From: Deinococcales bacterium
GTDB lineage: Bacteria > Deinococcota > Deinococci > Deinococcales > JAAFIG01
Length of the DNA stretch: 47,829 nt
Direction: 5' to 3'
Assembly: GCA_013298595.1 (NCBI GenBank)
Contig: JAAFIG010000036.1
Location: forward strand, 1-47,829
The translations under genes were made by a program, and so were the position numbers. Below the pieces are notes generated by a model. That model saw only the letters and a list, made by a program, of their open reading frames with translations, was not told where the DNA came from and made no database searches. This document shows positions 15,656-24,868 of the stretch, piece after piece (the stretch's first letter is position 1; every line of letters begins with the position of its first letter).

Positions 15656-16921
15656 ATGAGGCAATATCGTTTTGTGTTTGGCTTACTTGGTGTAGGTCTT
15701 CTAGCAGGGTGTAATCTATTAACTGCAGCCCCGCAGGTCAGTATTACCAATCCTGGAACAATTACTAACTCAGGGCTAACAGTGAAAGTAGCAGCCTCGA
15801 GTACCACAGGTATTGATGCTGTTGAAGTGATGCTCAATGGTACATCACTTGGTCGCAAAACCAGTCCACCGTATGAATGGACGACAACAGTGAACAGGGC
15901 AAAAAATGGAGCAAATATTTTAACCGCATATGCGACAAATCCAAGTGGTGGTTTTACATATGCAAACCCAGAAACTTTTACGGTTAATATTGCCCCTGAT
16001 ATAAGCTTAACCTCGAGCAGCACAAGTATCTCTAGTAATGCACCAATCAGCTTGACAGCTGCTCCTATGGACTCAAGTGCTGATTTGAGCAAAGTTGAGT
16101 TTTACCAAGGTTCAACCCTAATTGGTACCGATACTTCCGCACCATTTAACCAAGCAGTGACTTTTACACAAGCAGTACAAAATGGTTTATACAATTATGC
16201 AGCTAAGGCTTTTGATGCAACAGGTAAAACTGCTTCATCAAATCTTGTTGCGATTACTGTCAATGTTCCAGATACAACTATGCCTGCTGTTGCATTAACC
16301 GCACAAGGCTCCGTGACGGGAATTGCCCTAAATGCAGGCGCTACTGATGATGTTGGTATCACAAAAGTTGAATTTTATAGTGGAACCACGTTACTTAACA
16401 CAGACTCAGTAGCACCTTTTACGTACAATCTTAGTTTAGTGGATGCTGGGAAACTATTCCCAAATTATACTGCTAAAGCCTATGATGCTACAGGCAACAA
16501 CAGCACTTCAAATGCTATTCAAGATGTTTGGGAGTCCAATAATACTGTTGCAACCGCTCTGATGCTTGATGCTATGCCAGTGCGAACCCAAGCGGGTGTC
16601 ACTTTGGGTGGTTCACTTGATGGAACAACCCCTGATGTTGATTATTATGCCGTCAATATGACTTTTAGTCAGGTGTTAAAAGTTCGTACTTACTCGAGTG
16701 GTGGCGCTGATACTGTGGTGCGAATTTACGATGCTGCTGGTGCTCAACTTGCCTTTAATGATGCAGCTGGAGATTACGATAATGCCGATTCAGCGGTGAA
16801 CTGGCGAGCTAATGATAATGGGGTTTATTACATTGCTGTTTCAGCATATACCGATGGTGTAACACCAGCTATGCAGGATTCAAGTAAGCAATATCGTGTG
16901 ACCGTGAAGGTGGGTGATTAA
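15656..16921 (+). CDS. Lipoprotein with Ig-like domains and C-terminal PPC domain
   Basis: 421 residues. A lipobox (LLAGC, Cys19) marks a surface lipoprotein. Three beta-sandwich Ig-like repeats (about 25-110, 115-205, 206-290) share the pattern D..KVEFYQG..LI.TD..APF and Y.AKA.DATG. The last 120 residues are a bacterial pre-peptidase C-terminal (PPC) domain, from DVWESNNT through DYYAVNM, VVRIYDAAG and GVYYIAVSAYTDG, known to bind matrix or starch/chitin-like polymers. AGAGGAGG is the ribosome-binding site. The stop codon abuts the subtilase start, so the two are an operon; it may tether or guide the protease. CTCGAG is sparse (three copies). Confidence 0.85.
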   Translation: MRQYRFVFGLLGVGLLAGCNLLTAAPQVSITNPGTITNSGLTVKVAASSTTGIDAVEVMLNGTSLGRKTSPPYEWTTTVNRAKNGANILTAYATNPSGGFTYANPETFTVNIAPDISLTSSSTSISSNAPISLTAAPMDSSADLSKVEFYQGSTLIGTDTSAPFNQAVTFTQAVQNGLYNYAAKAFDATGKTASSNLVAITVNVPDTTMPAVALTAQGSVTGIALNAGATDDVGITKVEFYSGTTLLNTDSVAPFTYNLSLVDAGKLFPNYTAKAYDATGNNSTSNAIQDVWESNNTVATALMLDAMPVRTQAGVTLGGSLDGTTPDVDYYAVNMTFSQVLKVRTYSSGGADTVVRIYDAAGAQLAFNDAAGDYDNADSAVNWRANDNGVYYIAVSAYTDGVTPAMQDSSKQYRVTVKVGD

Positions 16922-16922
16922 A

Positions 16923-19589
16923 ATGCGTAAAATAATTTCTCTTTTAGGAGTTTTAACAGCAGGTATACTTGCGGGTTGTAATCTCAATGGAAATGTTCCC
17001 CAAAGTATTAAACAAAGTGCTGCTGGTCTCGAGATCAGCGCCGAACAAAGTGCTACGCGTTGGTTCATTGGCGTTGAAGGCAAAGCAGCCGTGCAAGGTT
17101 TATCAGTTCAGGCTGTACAAGCGCAACAAGCGCAGGTTTTAAGTGTCATGCGTGCTAGTGGGATTCAATTCCAAGTTCAACGCCAGTTCTCGAGGCTCTG
17201 GAGTGGTTATGTGGTTCAAGCTTCGGCAGCCGAAGCTCAAAAATTGCGTTTTGTAGCAGGTGTGACTTCAGTTGATCCTGTCTTGAACATTCCAATGCCG
17301 GAAGAAAAACGTGGTGACATTCCTGATTTGGTCACCAGTACTAATCAAATTCAAGCTCCTCTGGCACGTAATGTCTACAGTGTCAATGGTACTGGAATCA
17401 AAGTTGGTATTATTGATACGGGTATTGATGTACAGCATCCTGCCTTTGCTGGACGAATTGCGGGTGGTTATGACTTTGTTGGTGATGATTATGATTTTGG
17501 TAAAACACCTGTGCCAGATAACGACCCAGATGATTGTGGTGGGCATGGTTCGCACGTTGCAGGAATTGTTGGTGCAAATGATACTGCCACACCATTTCAA
17601 GGTGTAGCTCCCAATGTCAGTTTATATGCTTATCGGGTTTTTGGATGCACTGGTTCTACTGCTTCTGATATTCCAATTGCAGCAATGGAAAAAGCTGTGG
17701 CTGATGGAATGGATATTGTTAATCTGAGCTTAGGCAGTAACTTTGGCGTAACTGCAGGTCCAAGCGCAATTGCTGTGGATCGCTTATCATTGGCGGGTAT
17801 TACTGTTGTCATGTCGGCAGGTAACTCTGGTGGCGCTGGTTTGTATGCACACGGTTCGCCGGGTTCTTCTGAATCGGCTATTTCAGTGGGTAATGTCGAA
17901 AACACCAGTGTTTTACAAAGTGCTTTTAGTATTTCGAGAACAGGTTTTACTACCACGGCGTTTGGGTATGGCGGTATGGCAGCGAGTCCGTTGGTGCCTA
18001 CTTCTGGTGCATTTCCAATTGCACGTTTAGGTGCGCCGCTTTCGCCAGAAGCCCAAGCTTGCACAACAGGGGCAACGCCACGACCAATCGCAGCCAATTC
18101 TTTAGCTGGTAAAATTGTGCTGATTCAACGTGGTAGTTGTTCTTTTTACGAAAAAGTTAAAAATGCTGAGGTTGGTGCTGCTGTCGCTGTTGTCATTTAC
18201 AACAATCAAGCTGGTTTTATCAGTGCAACTGTGGCTCCAACACCACCTGCTCTTCCTACCACAATTCCATCTGTAACCATGTTACAAGCTGATGGAATAG
18301 CTTTGGATACTGTTATCAACAATGCAAGTCCTACCACGCTGACTTGGACAGCCAGTAAAACTTCAGTTCTTAATCCAGCTGGTGGTTTTATGGATACAAG
18401 TAGCTCATTTGGTCCAACCGATGACCTGAACCTTAAACCAGATGTATCCGCTCCAGGCGGCAATATTTACTCAACTTATCCGCTCGAGAAAGGTGGTTAT
18501 GCCACCCTGAGTGGAACAAGCATGGCTTCACCACATGTGGCTGGTGCAGTTGCTTTGTTAATGCAGGCTCATCCAGAACTAAAAGGGAATCCTCGAGCTA
18601 TCCGTGCTATTTTCCAAAATACTTCTACCCCTGTTCCTTTGCGTGCAGCGCCAAGTTTCCTTGAACATGTGCAACGCCAAGGTTCTGGTTTAATCAATGT
18701 GCTGAGTGCTTTATCCACAAAGCAAGGCATTAGCCCTTCGCGTTTACCACTTGGCGAAATGGAGTCGGGTAGCAAAACTGTTACTTTAACTGTTAAAAAC
18801 GATAGCAGTACACCAATTACGTATGCGATCAGTCATGCAGCCGCCGCCAGTATCACAGGTGATACATTACCTGCATCAGCAACAGCTACTGTAACACCAG
18901 GAGCTTCTGCTGCTGCTTCTGTGGTTGCTTTCAGTGCCTCGAGTCTAGTCGTTGCTGCCAACTCGAGTGCTACATTTGATGTGACAATCACACCACCCAC
19001 GGCTTTAGCTTTACATGGTTATTTTGGTGGGTATGTGGTTTTAACGCCAAATGTGGGTTTGCCATTGCGTGTACCTTATACTGGCTATAAAGGCGATTAC
19101 CAATTTGTTAAAGCCATCCCAATTTGTGCTAGACAATTTGAATCTGGGGTATCCCCAACGGCTTGCACATCTGCAAACTTACCTGGTGCATTTTTAACTG
19201 AGGCATCTTTGTTAGGTGCGTATACAGGTGATGGTGCAGTCTTTGACATGAGTGATCGTGATAATACGCCAGCGATGGCATTTACTCGAGTGCGCCCAAT
19301 GCGTCGTGTAACTGTTGAAGTGGTTAATGCAGATGGTAGCGCTGTCGATCCTGTGTTGAATAAAGTTCTTATTAGCGATAACTTTGGACGCTCAACTCAC
19401 CAATTCTCATTCAATGTTGTTCCACTAACGGATGGTAAAGTATTCGCTGAAAAAGGCGCAGGTAGTCTCACTTTACCCAACGGTATTTATCGCTTTAAGT
19501 TACGTGGCTTAAAAGCCTTAGGTGACGAGAATAATCTTGCTCATTGGGAAACCATTACCTCAGCTTCATTTGAAATTGCTCGCCCATGA
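16923..19589 (+). CDS. Subtilisin-like (S8) serine protease lipoprotein with PA insert
   Basis: 888 residues from the ATG at 16923, with AAGGTGG 9 nt upstream; a GTG at 16914 is too close to that site. A lipobox (GILAGC) precedes an I9-like propeptide (about 50-120) and the S8 domain with Asp165 (VGIIDTGID), His208 (GGHGSHVAGI) and Ser533 (GTSMASPHVAGA). Residues about 360-450 are an inserted protease-associated domain (LAGKIVLIQRGSCSFYEKV). The 300-residue C-terminus is beta-rich, with an Fn3-like domain as in Vpr/C5a-peptidase relatives. It is probably surface-anchored and degrades proteins for nutrition. CTCGAG density is about 2.6 per kb, less than half that of neighbours. Confidence 0.93.
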   Translation: MRKIISLLGVLTAGILAGCNLNGNVPQSIKQSAAGLEISAEQSATRWFIGVEGKAAVQGLSVQAVQAQQAQVLSVMRASGIQFQVQRQFSRLWSGYVVQASAAEAQKLRFVAGVTSVDPVLNIPMPEEKRGDIPDLVTSTNQIQAPLARNVYSVNGTGIKVGIIDTGIDVQHPAFAGRIAGGYDFVGDDYDFGKTPVPDNDPDDCGGHGSHVAGIVGANDTATPFQGVAPNVSLYAYRVFGCTGSTASDIPIAAMEKAVADGMDIVNLSLGSNFGVTAGPSAIAVDRLSLAGITVVMSAGNSGGAGLYAHGSPGSSESAISVGNVENTSVLQSAFSISRTGFTTTAFGYGGMAASPLVPTSGAFPIARLGAPLSPEAQACTTGATPRPIAANSLAGKIVLIQRGSCSFYEKVKNAEVGAAVAVVIYNNQAGFISATVAPTPPALPTTIPSVTMLQADGIALDTVINNASPTTLTWTASKTSVLNPAGGFMDTSSSFGPTDDLNLKPDVSAPGGNIYSTYPLEKGGYATLSGTSMASPHVAGAVALLMQAHPELKGNPRAIRAIFQNTSTPVPLRAAPSFLEHVQRQGSGLINVLSALSTKQGISPSRLPLGEMESGSKTVTLTVKNDSSTPITYAISHAAAASITGDTLPASATATVTPGASAAASVVAFSASSLVVAANSSATFDVTITPPTALALHGYFGGYVVLTPNVGLPLRVPYTGYKGDYQFVKAIPICARQFESGVSPTACTSANLPGAFLTEASLLGAYTGDGAVFDMSDRDNTPAMAFTRVRPMRRVTVEVVNADGSAVDPVLNKVLISDNFGRSTHQFSFNVVPLTDGKVFAEKGAGSLTLPNGIYRFKLRGLKALGDENNLAHWETITSASFEIARP

Positions 19590-19630
19590 TAAGTTGGTAA
19601 TGACTTATTCAGGAAGAGCTGAAAACAATA

Positions 19631-19660
19631 CCCCTCGAAGAATTCTTCGAGGGGTTGTTC
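19631..19660. terminator. Bidirectional terminator between subtilase and icd
   Basis: A perfect 24-bp palindrome, CCCCTCGAAGAA/TTCTTCGAGGGG, with TTGTT on the plus side and TATTGTTTTC on the minus side, between convergent genes. Confidence 0.85.
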
Positions 19661-19678
19661 ATGGCTCAAAGCCAAAAA

Positions 19679-20974
19679 TTACATATTGTTAATCAGTGCT
19701 GTTCCAAACTCCGAGCATTTGAGCAACGTTGCGCCTTCCATTAAACGGTGAAAATCGTAGGTAACTGTTTTTTGGTCAATGGTTTTCTTTAAGCTCGAGA
19801 CAATCAGGTCAGCTGCTTCTGTCCAACCAAAGAAACGTAACATCATTTCACCAGATAAAATTACGCTCGAGGGATTGACTTTATCTTGCCCTGCGTACTT
19901 AGGGGCTGTGCCGTGGGTGGCTTCAAAGACGGCATGTCCAGAGATGTAATTAATGTTGGCTCCTGGGGCAATGCCAATGCCACCAACTTGGGCAGCTAAC
20001 GCGTCAGACAGGTAGTCTCCGTTGAGGTTCAGGGTTGCCACAACATCGTACTCGGCTGGGCGGAGCAAAATTTGTTGCAAGAAAGCATCGGCAATTGCAT
20101 CTTTAACCAGAATTTTGCCAGATTTCAAGGCAGCATCTTGTTCAGCATTGGCGGCAGGTTCGCCTTTTTCCGCTTTGGTACGTTCCCATTGTGCCCAAGT
20201 ATAAAACTGATTACCAAATTCACGTTCGGCTAAGGCATAACCCCAGTTCTTAAACGAACCTTCGGTAAATTTCATGATATTGCCTTTGTGTACCAAAGTC
20301 ACACTCTGGCGCTTATTGGCAATGGCATACTCGAGAGCAGCCCGTACAAGACGCTCGGTGCCTTCTTGTGAAACGGGTTTGATACCGAGGCTCGAGGTGT
20401 TAGGGAAACGAATGTTCTTGACTTTCATTTCGGTTTGTAAAAATTCGAGCAATTTTTTAACTTCTGGTGTGCCAGCTTGGAATTCGATGCCAGCGTAGAT
20501 ATCTTCGGTGTTTTCACGAAAAATCACCATGTCCACCAGTTCTGGTTGTTTTACTGGGCTTGGAACACCATCAAAGTACTGCACGGGGCGAACACAAGCG
20601 TATAAATCTAGGATTTGACGTAATGCCACATTGATACTGCGAATACCGCCACCAACAGGTGTAGTCAACGGTCCTTTGATGCCAACCAAGTATTCACGGA
20701 TGGCATCGTTGGTTTCTTCTGGGAGCCAAACAACTTCGCCGTAAACTTCGTTGGCTTTATCGCCAGCGTAGACTTCCATCCAAGAAATTTTCTTTGTGCC
20801 GCCATACGCTTTTTCAACCGCCGCATCGAGTACCCGCACCGAAGCTGCCCAAATATCTGCACCAGTACCATCACCTTCGATAAAAGGTACAATTGGATTA
20901 TTAGGAACGTTGAGAACACCGTTTTGCATAGTGATTTTTTCGCCTGCTGGAATTACAATCTTTTTGAATGCCAT
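19679..20974 (-). CDS. icd: NADP-type isocitrate dehydrogenase
   Basis: 431 residues. It oxidises isocitrate to 2-oxoglutarate in the TCA cycle. Family landmarks are [15 protein letters not shown], the substrate loop [20 protein letters not shown] (the Ser is the regulatory phospho-site in E. coli), [25 protein letters not shown], the metal-binding [14 protein letters not shown] and [17 protein letters not shown]. The start at 20974 has AAGGAG at 6 nt; an in-frame ATG at 21064 would add 30 residues not found in the family. With malate synthase at 27076 it frames the TCA/glyoxylate branch, although isocitrate lyase is not in the window. Confidence 0.95.
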   Translation of the reverse strand: MAFKKIVIPAGEKITMQNGVLNVPNNPIVPFIEGDGTGADIWAASVRVLDAAVEKAYGGTKKISWMEVYAGDKANEVYGEVVWLPEETNDAIREYLVGIKGPLTTPVGGGIRSINVALRQILDLYACVRPVQYFDGVPSPVKQPELVDMVIFRENTEDIYAGIEFQAGTPEVKKLLEFLQTEMKVKNIRFPNTSSLGIKPVSQEGTERLVRAALEYAIANKRQSVTLVHKGNIMKFTEGSFKNWGYALAEREFGNQFYTWAQWERTKAEKGEPAANAEQDAALKSGKILVKDAIADAFLQQILLRPAEYDVVATLNLNGDYLSDALAAQVGGIGIAPGANINYISGHAVFEATHGTAPKYAGQDKVNPSSVILSGEMMLRFFGWTEAADLIVSSLKKTIDQKTVTYDFHRLMEGATLLKCSEFGTALINNM

Positions 20975-21150
20975 AAGTCTCCTTTTGAAAGCACAAAATA
21001 ATACCACTCGAGGCATGATGATATGAGAGACTCGAGCGGTGACAGTTTGACGAAGTAGAAGCAAAGTTATTTTTGCAAACTCATCCTTATGAATAGGTGA
21101 ATTTCTTGGTTCTCTTTGTACAATACAGGCTAGTTATTGTAAGGAGGCAC

Positions 21151-22197
21151 ATGATGTCCAGCAAAAAAGTGGTGATTATGGTTTTCTCGAGCGCTTTGTT
21201 GGCAGGGCTATCTGTTGGCGCTACTGCACCTGTGTCATCTTTGAATATTTTGAATTACGAAGATTACTTGTCTAAGGATGTTGTCACAGCTTTCCAAAAG
21301 AAATTTGCGGTCAAAGTCAATCTGACATATTTTGATTCCGAAGAAGCTATGACTGCTCGGTTGCGAGCAGGAGATAAGAATAAATTTGATATTGTTGTTG
21401 CCAGTACAGCAGCTTTGCCGACACTGGCTCGAGAAAAATTGATTCGTCCTTTGACACTTTCGGCGTTACCTAATTTAAAAAATCTTGGTGCTGCTACAGA
21501 TTTGGTTTTGCAACGGTTCAGTGTGCCTTATTTTTTTGGTGTTACAGCTGTGGCTTATCGTAAAGATAAAGTGAAGAATTTTTTGCCAACTTGGAGAGTG
21601 TTTTTTGATGCTGGTTTACAACAAGGAGCGTTTGCATTTCTAGCGGATCGTCGCCCAACAGTTGGAGCAGCTTTGGCTTACTTGGGTGTTGATTGGAATA
21701 CAACATCGGCTCCTGATTTAGCAGTGGCGCAATCTGTTCTACTCGAGGCAAAGAAACGTTCGTTCGGTGTTTTTGATAGCCCTAAAAATCTGGATTTACT
21801 CAAAGCAGGCAAAATTAATTATGCACTTGCTTATAACGGCGATACTGTTCTGGCTGCTCGAGTCAATAAAAATATTGGTTTTCTGATTCCAACCGAAGGT
21901 GCTGAAACATACGAAGATCATATGGCAATTACGATAGGTAGCCCCAATGCTAAGTTGGCGCATCAATTTTTGAATTATCTTTTGGATGCTAAAATTGCTG
22001 CTAAAAATGCCGATGATACAGGTAATGCGACTCCTGTTGAAGCGGCATTGGCTTTTGTGAAAAAAGAAAACCAGCAAAACCCGATGATTTACCCGCCTTA
22101 TTATCAACGTGAAAAACTCAATTACTCGAGAAGTTTAGACGCTACTACCAACAAATTATTTGATGATGTTTGGGTGGCTTTTAACAAAGCTCGTTAG
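21151..22197 (+). CDS. Periplasmic polyamine-binding protein, PotD-like (orphan)
   Basis: 348 residues with a signal peptide (MMSSKKVVIMVFSSALLAGL) and the extracellular solute-binding fold. LNILNYEDYLSKDVVTAFQKKF, TYFDSEEAMTARLRAG, FDIVVAST, VPYFFGVTAVAYRKDKV and the EDHMAITIGSPN region match PotD/PotF binding proteins for spermidine or putrescine. No potABC permease or ATPase genes are adjacent, so it works with a transporter encoded elsewhere or as a sensor. AAGGAGG precedes the start. A 13-bp-stem terminator follows, so it is monocistronic. Ligand preference is not readable from the sequence. Confidence 0.88.
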   Translation: MMSSKKVVIMVFSSALLAGLSVGATAPVSSLNILNYEDYLSKDVVTAFQKKFAVKVNLTYFDSEEAMTARLRAGDKNKFDIVVASTAALPTLAREKLIRPLTLSALPNLKNLGAATDLVLQRFSVPYFFGVTAVAYRKDKVKNFLPTWRVFFDAGLQQGAFAFLADRRPTVGAALAYLGVDWNTTSAPDLAVAQSVLLEAKKRSFGVFDSPKNLDLLKAGKINYALAYNGDTVLAARVNKNIGFLIPTEGAETYEDHMAITIGSPNAKLAHQFLNYLLDAKIAAKNADDTGNATPVEAALAFVKKENQQNPMIYPPYYQREKLNYSRSLDATTNKLFDDVWVAFNKAR

Positions 22198-22204
22198 GTT
22201 TTTT

Positions 22205-22240
22205 ATAGTGGTGGAGGGAAATCCTCCACCACTATATTGT
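22205..22240 (+). terminator. Terminator after potD-like gene
   Basis: 13-bp perfect stem ATAGTGGTGGAGG / CCTCCACCACTAT with a GAAAT loop, then ATTGTTTT on the plus strand. The minus-strand side has an A-run instead, so the flotillin gene would be stopped only by the hairpin itself. Confidence 0.8.
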
Positions 22241-22241
22241 T

Positions 22242-24044
22242 TTAACTGTTGCTTTCAGCCTCTTTTGGTGGTTTGGTCATGGCAACACCAAGTTGTCCAA
22301 GCATTTGGGCTAAAGCCAGTAAACTTTCTTTGCTGTCTAAGTTTAGGCTCGAGAAAACACCATCTATGGTTCTGCCTATACCCATACCTTGGGTAAATTG
22401 CTGATTCATTTTAGCCAGGGTTTCTGGGTCGCCATAAATGTTCATATTGCCTTTGCTCATCATTTGTCCAAGGGCTGTTGCCATTTGTTTTTGCACATCG
22501 CGTCCTGCTTCGACTCGCAATTTTTGCAATTCAAACTCGAGCGCAGCTGCACTAAAAGTTTGTTTATTCTCGAGGGCTTGGCGTTCGACTTCGACTCTGG
22601 CTCGTTCGACTTCAACGGTTTCACGGGCAATATCTACATCCACTTTTTTGACAGCGGTATCACCTCGAGCTTGTTGTTCTTTGGCTTGGCTTTCGGCTTC
22701 GGCTCGGCGCAAAGTGGCAGTGGCTTCCAGTTCAGCACTTTGTTTAACGGCTTCGGCTTTTTTCACTTCGCTAAATGCCATCACTTCGGCATTGGTTTGT
22801 TGTTTGAAACGATCCTGTTCGATGCTTTGCTTCGCCGCAATTAACTTGGTTTGGGCTTCACGTTCAGCTTGGGCTAATTGTGACACAGTTGCCACGCTCT
22901 GACTGGCTTTTTCGCGTTCGGCTTGAGCCTCGAGCGAAAGTTTTTCGGCTTCGGCACGGCGACGTTCGGCGTCCGTCACAGCAATTTCGCGTTCGCGTTG
23001 CGCTACTTCAATCACTTTTTCACGTTCAACATCGGTTTTTTGCCGTTCTTGTTCTTTTAGAATCACTAAGCGGTCACGTTCAATGGCAGCGGTTTGTACT
23101 GCTTGTTGCTGAGCAATTTCGGCTTCTTTAACTTGGCGTTCTTGTTCTAAGCGGTAGGTTTCAGCTTCTCGAGCTTTTTCGGCTTGCACTTTTGCCACTT
23201 CGGTGCGTTGCCCAGCTTCAGCTTCGGCTTTGGAACGCTCGAGCGCTAATACTTCCATTGAAATTTCCACATTTTTCTTGGTCAGTTGTTGCCGAGCTTC
23301 TTGTTCGATACGATTACGCTCAACCAAGGCTTCTTGGGTAATCTCTGTGATTTTGCGTTTACCTTGAGCATCGAAGATATTGGTATCAGATAATAAATCC
23401 TGATTGGTTTGATCGAGCTTAGAAATGGTAACTGATTCTAAACTCAATCCGTTCGGCTCGAGATCAGCCCGAACTAAATCTTGTACACCACTGGCAAAAG
23501 CATTGCGTTGCGAGTGAATCTCAACAAGGTCTTTGGTCGCCGCTACTGAACGCAATGCTGAAACCAATTTCTCAAAAACCAAATGTGCCACTTCTTGTGC
23601 AGTCACACTTTTTTCGCCTAAGGAACGGCTGGCATTCATCACTGCGTCTTCTTCTGGATGCACTTTAATATAAAATTCTGCTTTGACATCTACCCGCAAA
23701 TTATCCTTGGTGATCAGCGCATCTTGCCCTTTACGTTCTACCTCGAGTTTTAATGTCTCGAGATTAACAGGCACAATTTTTTGCAAAACAGGAATAAAAA
23801 ATCCACCTTTATCAATCAGCACTTTGCGTCCACCCCAACCAGTCATGACATAAGCTAAGTTGGCACTTGGTTTAATGTAAAACTTCGAGAAAAGCCAAGT
23901 AATTAAACCCAGTAGTAAAAAAACTAAACCAATACCAATCGAAATCAGACTTGTGGCTTGATTTAGATTTTGAATAAATGCACTACCTGCAATGCCAAAC
24001 ACCACCAGAACAGCACCAATGACCGAAAATACAAAACTTATCAT
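22242..24044 (-). CDS. Flotillin/YqiK-like SPFH membrane protein
   Basis: 600 residues. Two N-terminal hydrophobic segments (about 1-22 and 32-52) are followed by an SPFH/band-7 domain (about 60-235, with KVLIDKGGFFIPVLQKIVPVNLETL and VRADLEPNGLSLESVTISKLDQ). A 270-residue Glu/Ala/Arg/Gln-rich coiled coil (about 240-510) and a Gly/Met-rich tail complete it. Flotillins form oligomeric scaffolds in membrane microdomains. The start codon overlaps the stop of the NfeD/YqiJ-like gene by 4 nt (ATGA), the classic translationally coupled flotillin pair. Confidence 0.92.
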   Translation of the reverse strand: MISFVFSVIGAVLVVFGIAGSAFIQNLNQATSLISIGIGLVFLLLGLITWLFSKFYIKPSANLAYVMTGWGGRKVLIDKGGFFIPVLQKIVPVNLETLKLEVERKGQDALITKDNLRVDVKAEFYIKVHPEEDAVMNASRSLGEKSVTAQEVAHLVFEKLVSALRSVAATKDLVEIHSQRNAFASGVQDLVRADLEPNGLSLESVTISKLDQTNQDLLSDTNIFDAQGKRKITEITQEALVERNRIEQEARQQLTKKNVEISMEVLALERSKAEAEAGQRTEVAKVQAEKAREAETYRLEQERQVKEAEIAQQQAVQTAAIERDRLVILKEQERQKTDVEREKVIEVAQREREIAVTDAERRRAEAEKLSLEAQAEREKASQSVATVSQLAQAEREAQTKLIAAKQSIEQDRFKQQTNAEVMAFSEVKKAEAVKQSAELEATATLRRAEAESQAKEQQARGDTAVKKVDVDIARETVEVERARVEVERQALENKQTFSAAALEFELQKLRVEAGRDVQKQMATALGQMMSKGNMNIYGDPETLAKMNQQFTQGMGIGRTIDGVFSSLNLDSKESLLALAQMLGQLGVAMTKPPKEAESNS

Positions 24045-24673
24045 TTCGACTCCTCCACAATGTACAACCCTTGTTCTTCAGCAATCACCTTGACTGCTTT
24101 ATTTGCTGCGATACTCGAGGTTTTTGTACGCACCACAACACGATGAATATTGCCAAAAGCATCTTTAATATTGGCTGCGCCATTGCTCGAGTCAACTTCA
24201 AAAACAGTTGTCCCAGCGCATCCCACTAAATCTTTACTGCCTTTGATTGAAGTTTTACGATTCAAATCGGCAAATCGAACAAAAGCTTTAGCAAAACTGC
24301 GTCCAATTAAACTCGAGGCAAAAAGTGCTCCTAGGGTTGCAATTGGTGCATACACAGCAGGAATGCGTAATATTGGCTCGAAAACAATATCTAAAACCAG
24401 CCCAATAAAACCAAAAGTGCACAGCAATACGGGCAGCATTAAACTCAGGCTGACACCACGACCAATACCAAACCAGCCTAAAACATCAAAACCTCGAGTA
24501 TCATCGCTGCCAGAGTCACCATCGCCGATATCGTGAACATGCGGGTTGGTATCCACATCAGTATCCATATCGCTATGCCCAATACTGCCAGTTGCAACAA
24601 CCAGTACAGCTAAGGTAACCCCTGCTAATAACGGTGCGATAAACAAAAAATTCCACCACTCGAGCCAAGCCAC
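24041..24673 (-). CDS. NfeD/YqiJ-like membrane protein with OB-fold tail
   Basis: 210 residues with three membrane segments (about 8-28, 75-97, 103-125) and a C-terminal OB-fold (about 140-210, KDLVGCAGTTVFEV ... IHRVVVRTKTSS) as in YqiJ, the partner of YqiK flotillins. The loop between helices 1 and 2 is strongly acidic and His-bearing (HSDMDTDVDTNPHVHDIGDGDSGSDD as separate short runs), a possible metal-binding segment. The GTG start at 24673 has GGAGG 6 nt upstream. A perfect CGAAGCGCTTCG palindrome lies 23-34 bp before the start. Confidence 0.85.
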   Translation of the reverse strand: MAWLEWWNFLFIAPLLAGVTLAVLVVATGSIGHSDMDTDVDTNPHVHDIGDGDSGSDDTRGFDVLGWFGIGRGVSLSLMLPVLLCTFGFIGLVLDIVFEPILRIPAVYAPIATLGALFASSLIGRSFAKAFVRFADLNRKTSIKGSKDLVGCAGTTVFEVDSSNGAANIKDAFGNIHRVVVRTKTSSIAANKAVKVIAEEQGLYIVEESK

Positions 24674-24695
24674 GTTTCCCTCCTCTTTGCTATGT

Positions 24696-24707
24696 CGAAG
24701 CGCTTCG
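24696..24707. promoter_or_regulatory. Palindrome CGAAGCGCTTCG upstream of the yqiJ-like gene
   Basis: 12-bp perfect palindrome with outer TG/CA, of the same AAGCGCTT core as the amylase operators. It is a candidate operator for the flotillin operon. Confidence 0.4.
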
Positions 24708-24756
24708 TCAAAGAAATACGCGGATTATTGACAAAACGTTCCCAAGATTAGTTTAG

Positions 24757-24803
24757 CAAACAAAATAAAATGAGCATTGTAATGCTCTAAACTTGTTTGT
24801 TTG
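24757..24803. promoter_or_regulatory. Nested inverted repeat in divergent intergenic region
   Basis: CAAACAAA - 7 nt - GAGCATT - GT - AATGCTC - 8 nt - TTTGTTTG forms a 47-bp two-arm inverted repeat. It sits between divergent genes (yqiJ-like and 24869), where no terminator is expected, so an operator pair is the more likely reading. Confidence 0.5.
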
Positions 24804-24853
24804 ACAAAGGCAATAGGTGTGAGTGACCTCGAAAAACTTAGTTCAAATAGCTG

Positions 24854-24859
24854 TAGACT
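24854..24859 (+). promoter_or_regulatory. -10 box TAGACT upstream of 24869
   Basis: TAGACT with 9 nt to the ATG, slightly longer than elsewhere; the mRNA would have a leader of about 2-3 nt. Confidence 0.45.
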
Positions 24860-24868
24860 TAAAGCACT

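Noticed and set aside
16914-16922. GTG at 16914 as the start of the subtilase
   Set aside because: The AAGGTGG ribosome-binding site ends at 16913, leaving no spacing; the ATG at 16923 has a correct 9-nt gap and opens the lipoprotein signal.
22389-23131. Plus-strand frames of 151, 154 and 83 codons
   Set aside because: They are antisense to the long flotillin coiled coil, where Glu/Ala/Arg-rich codons leave open frames on the other strand.
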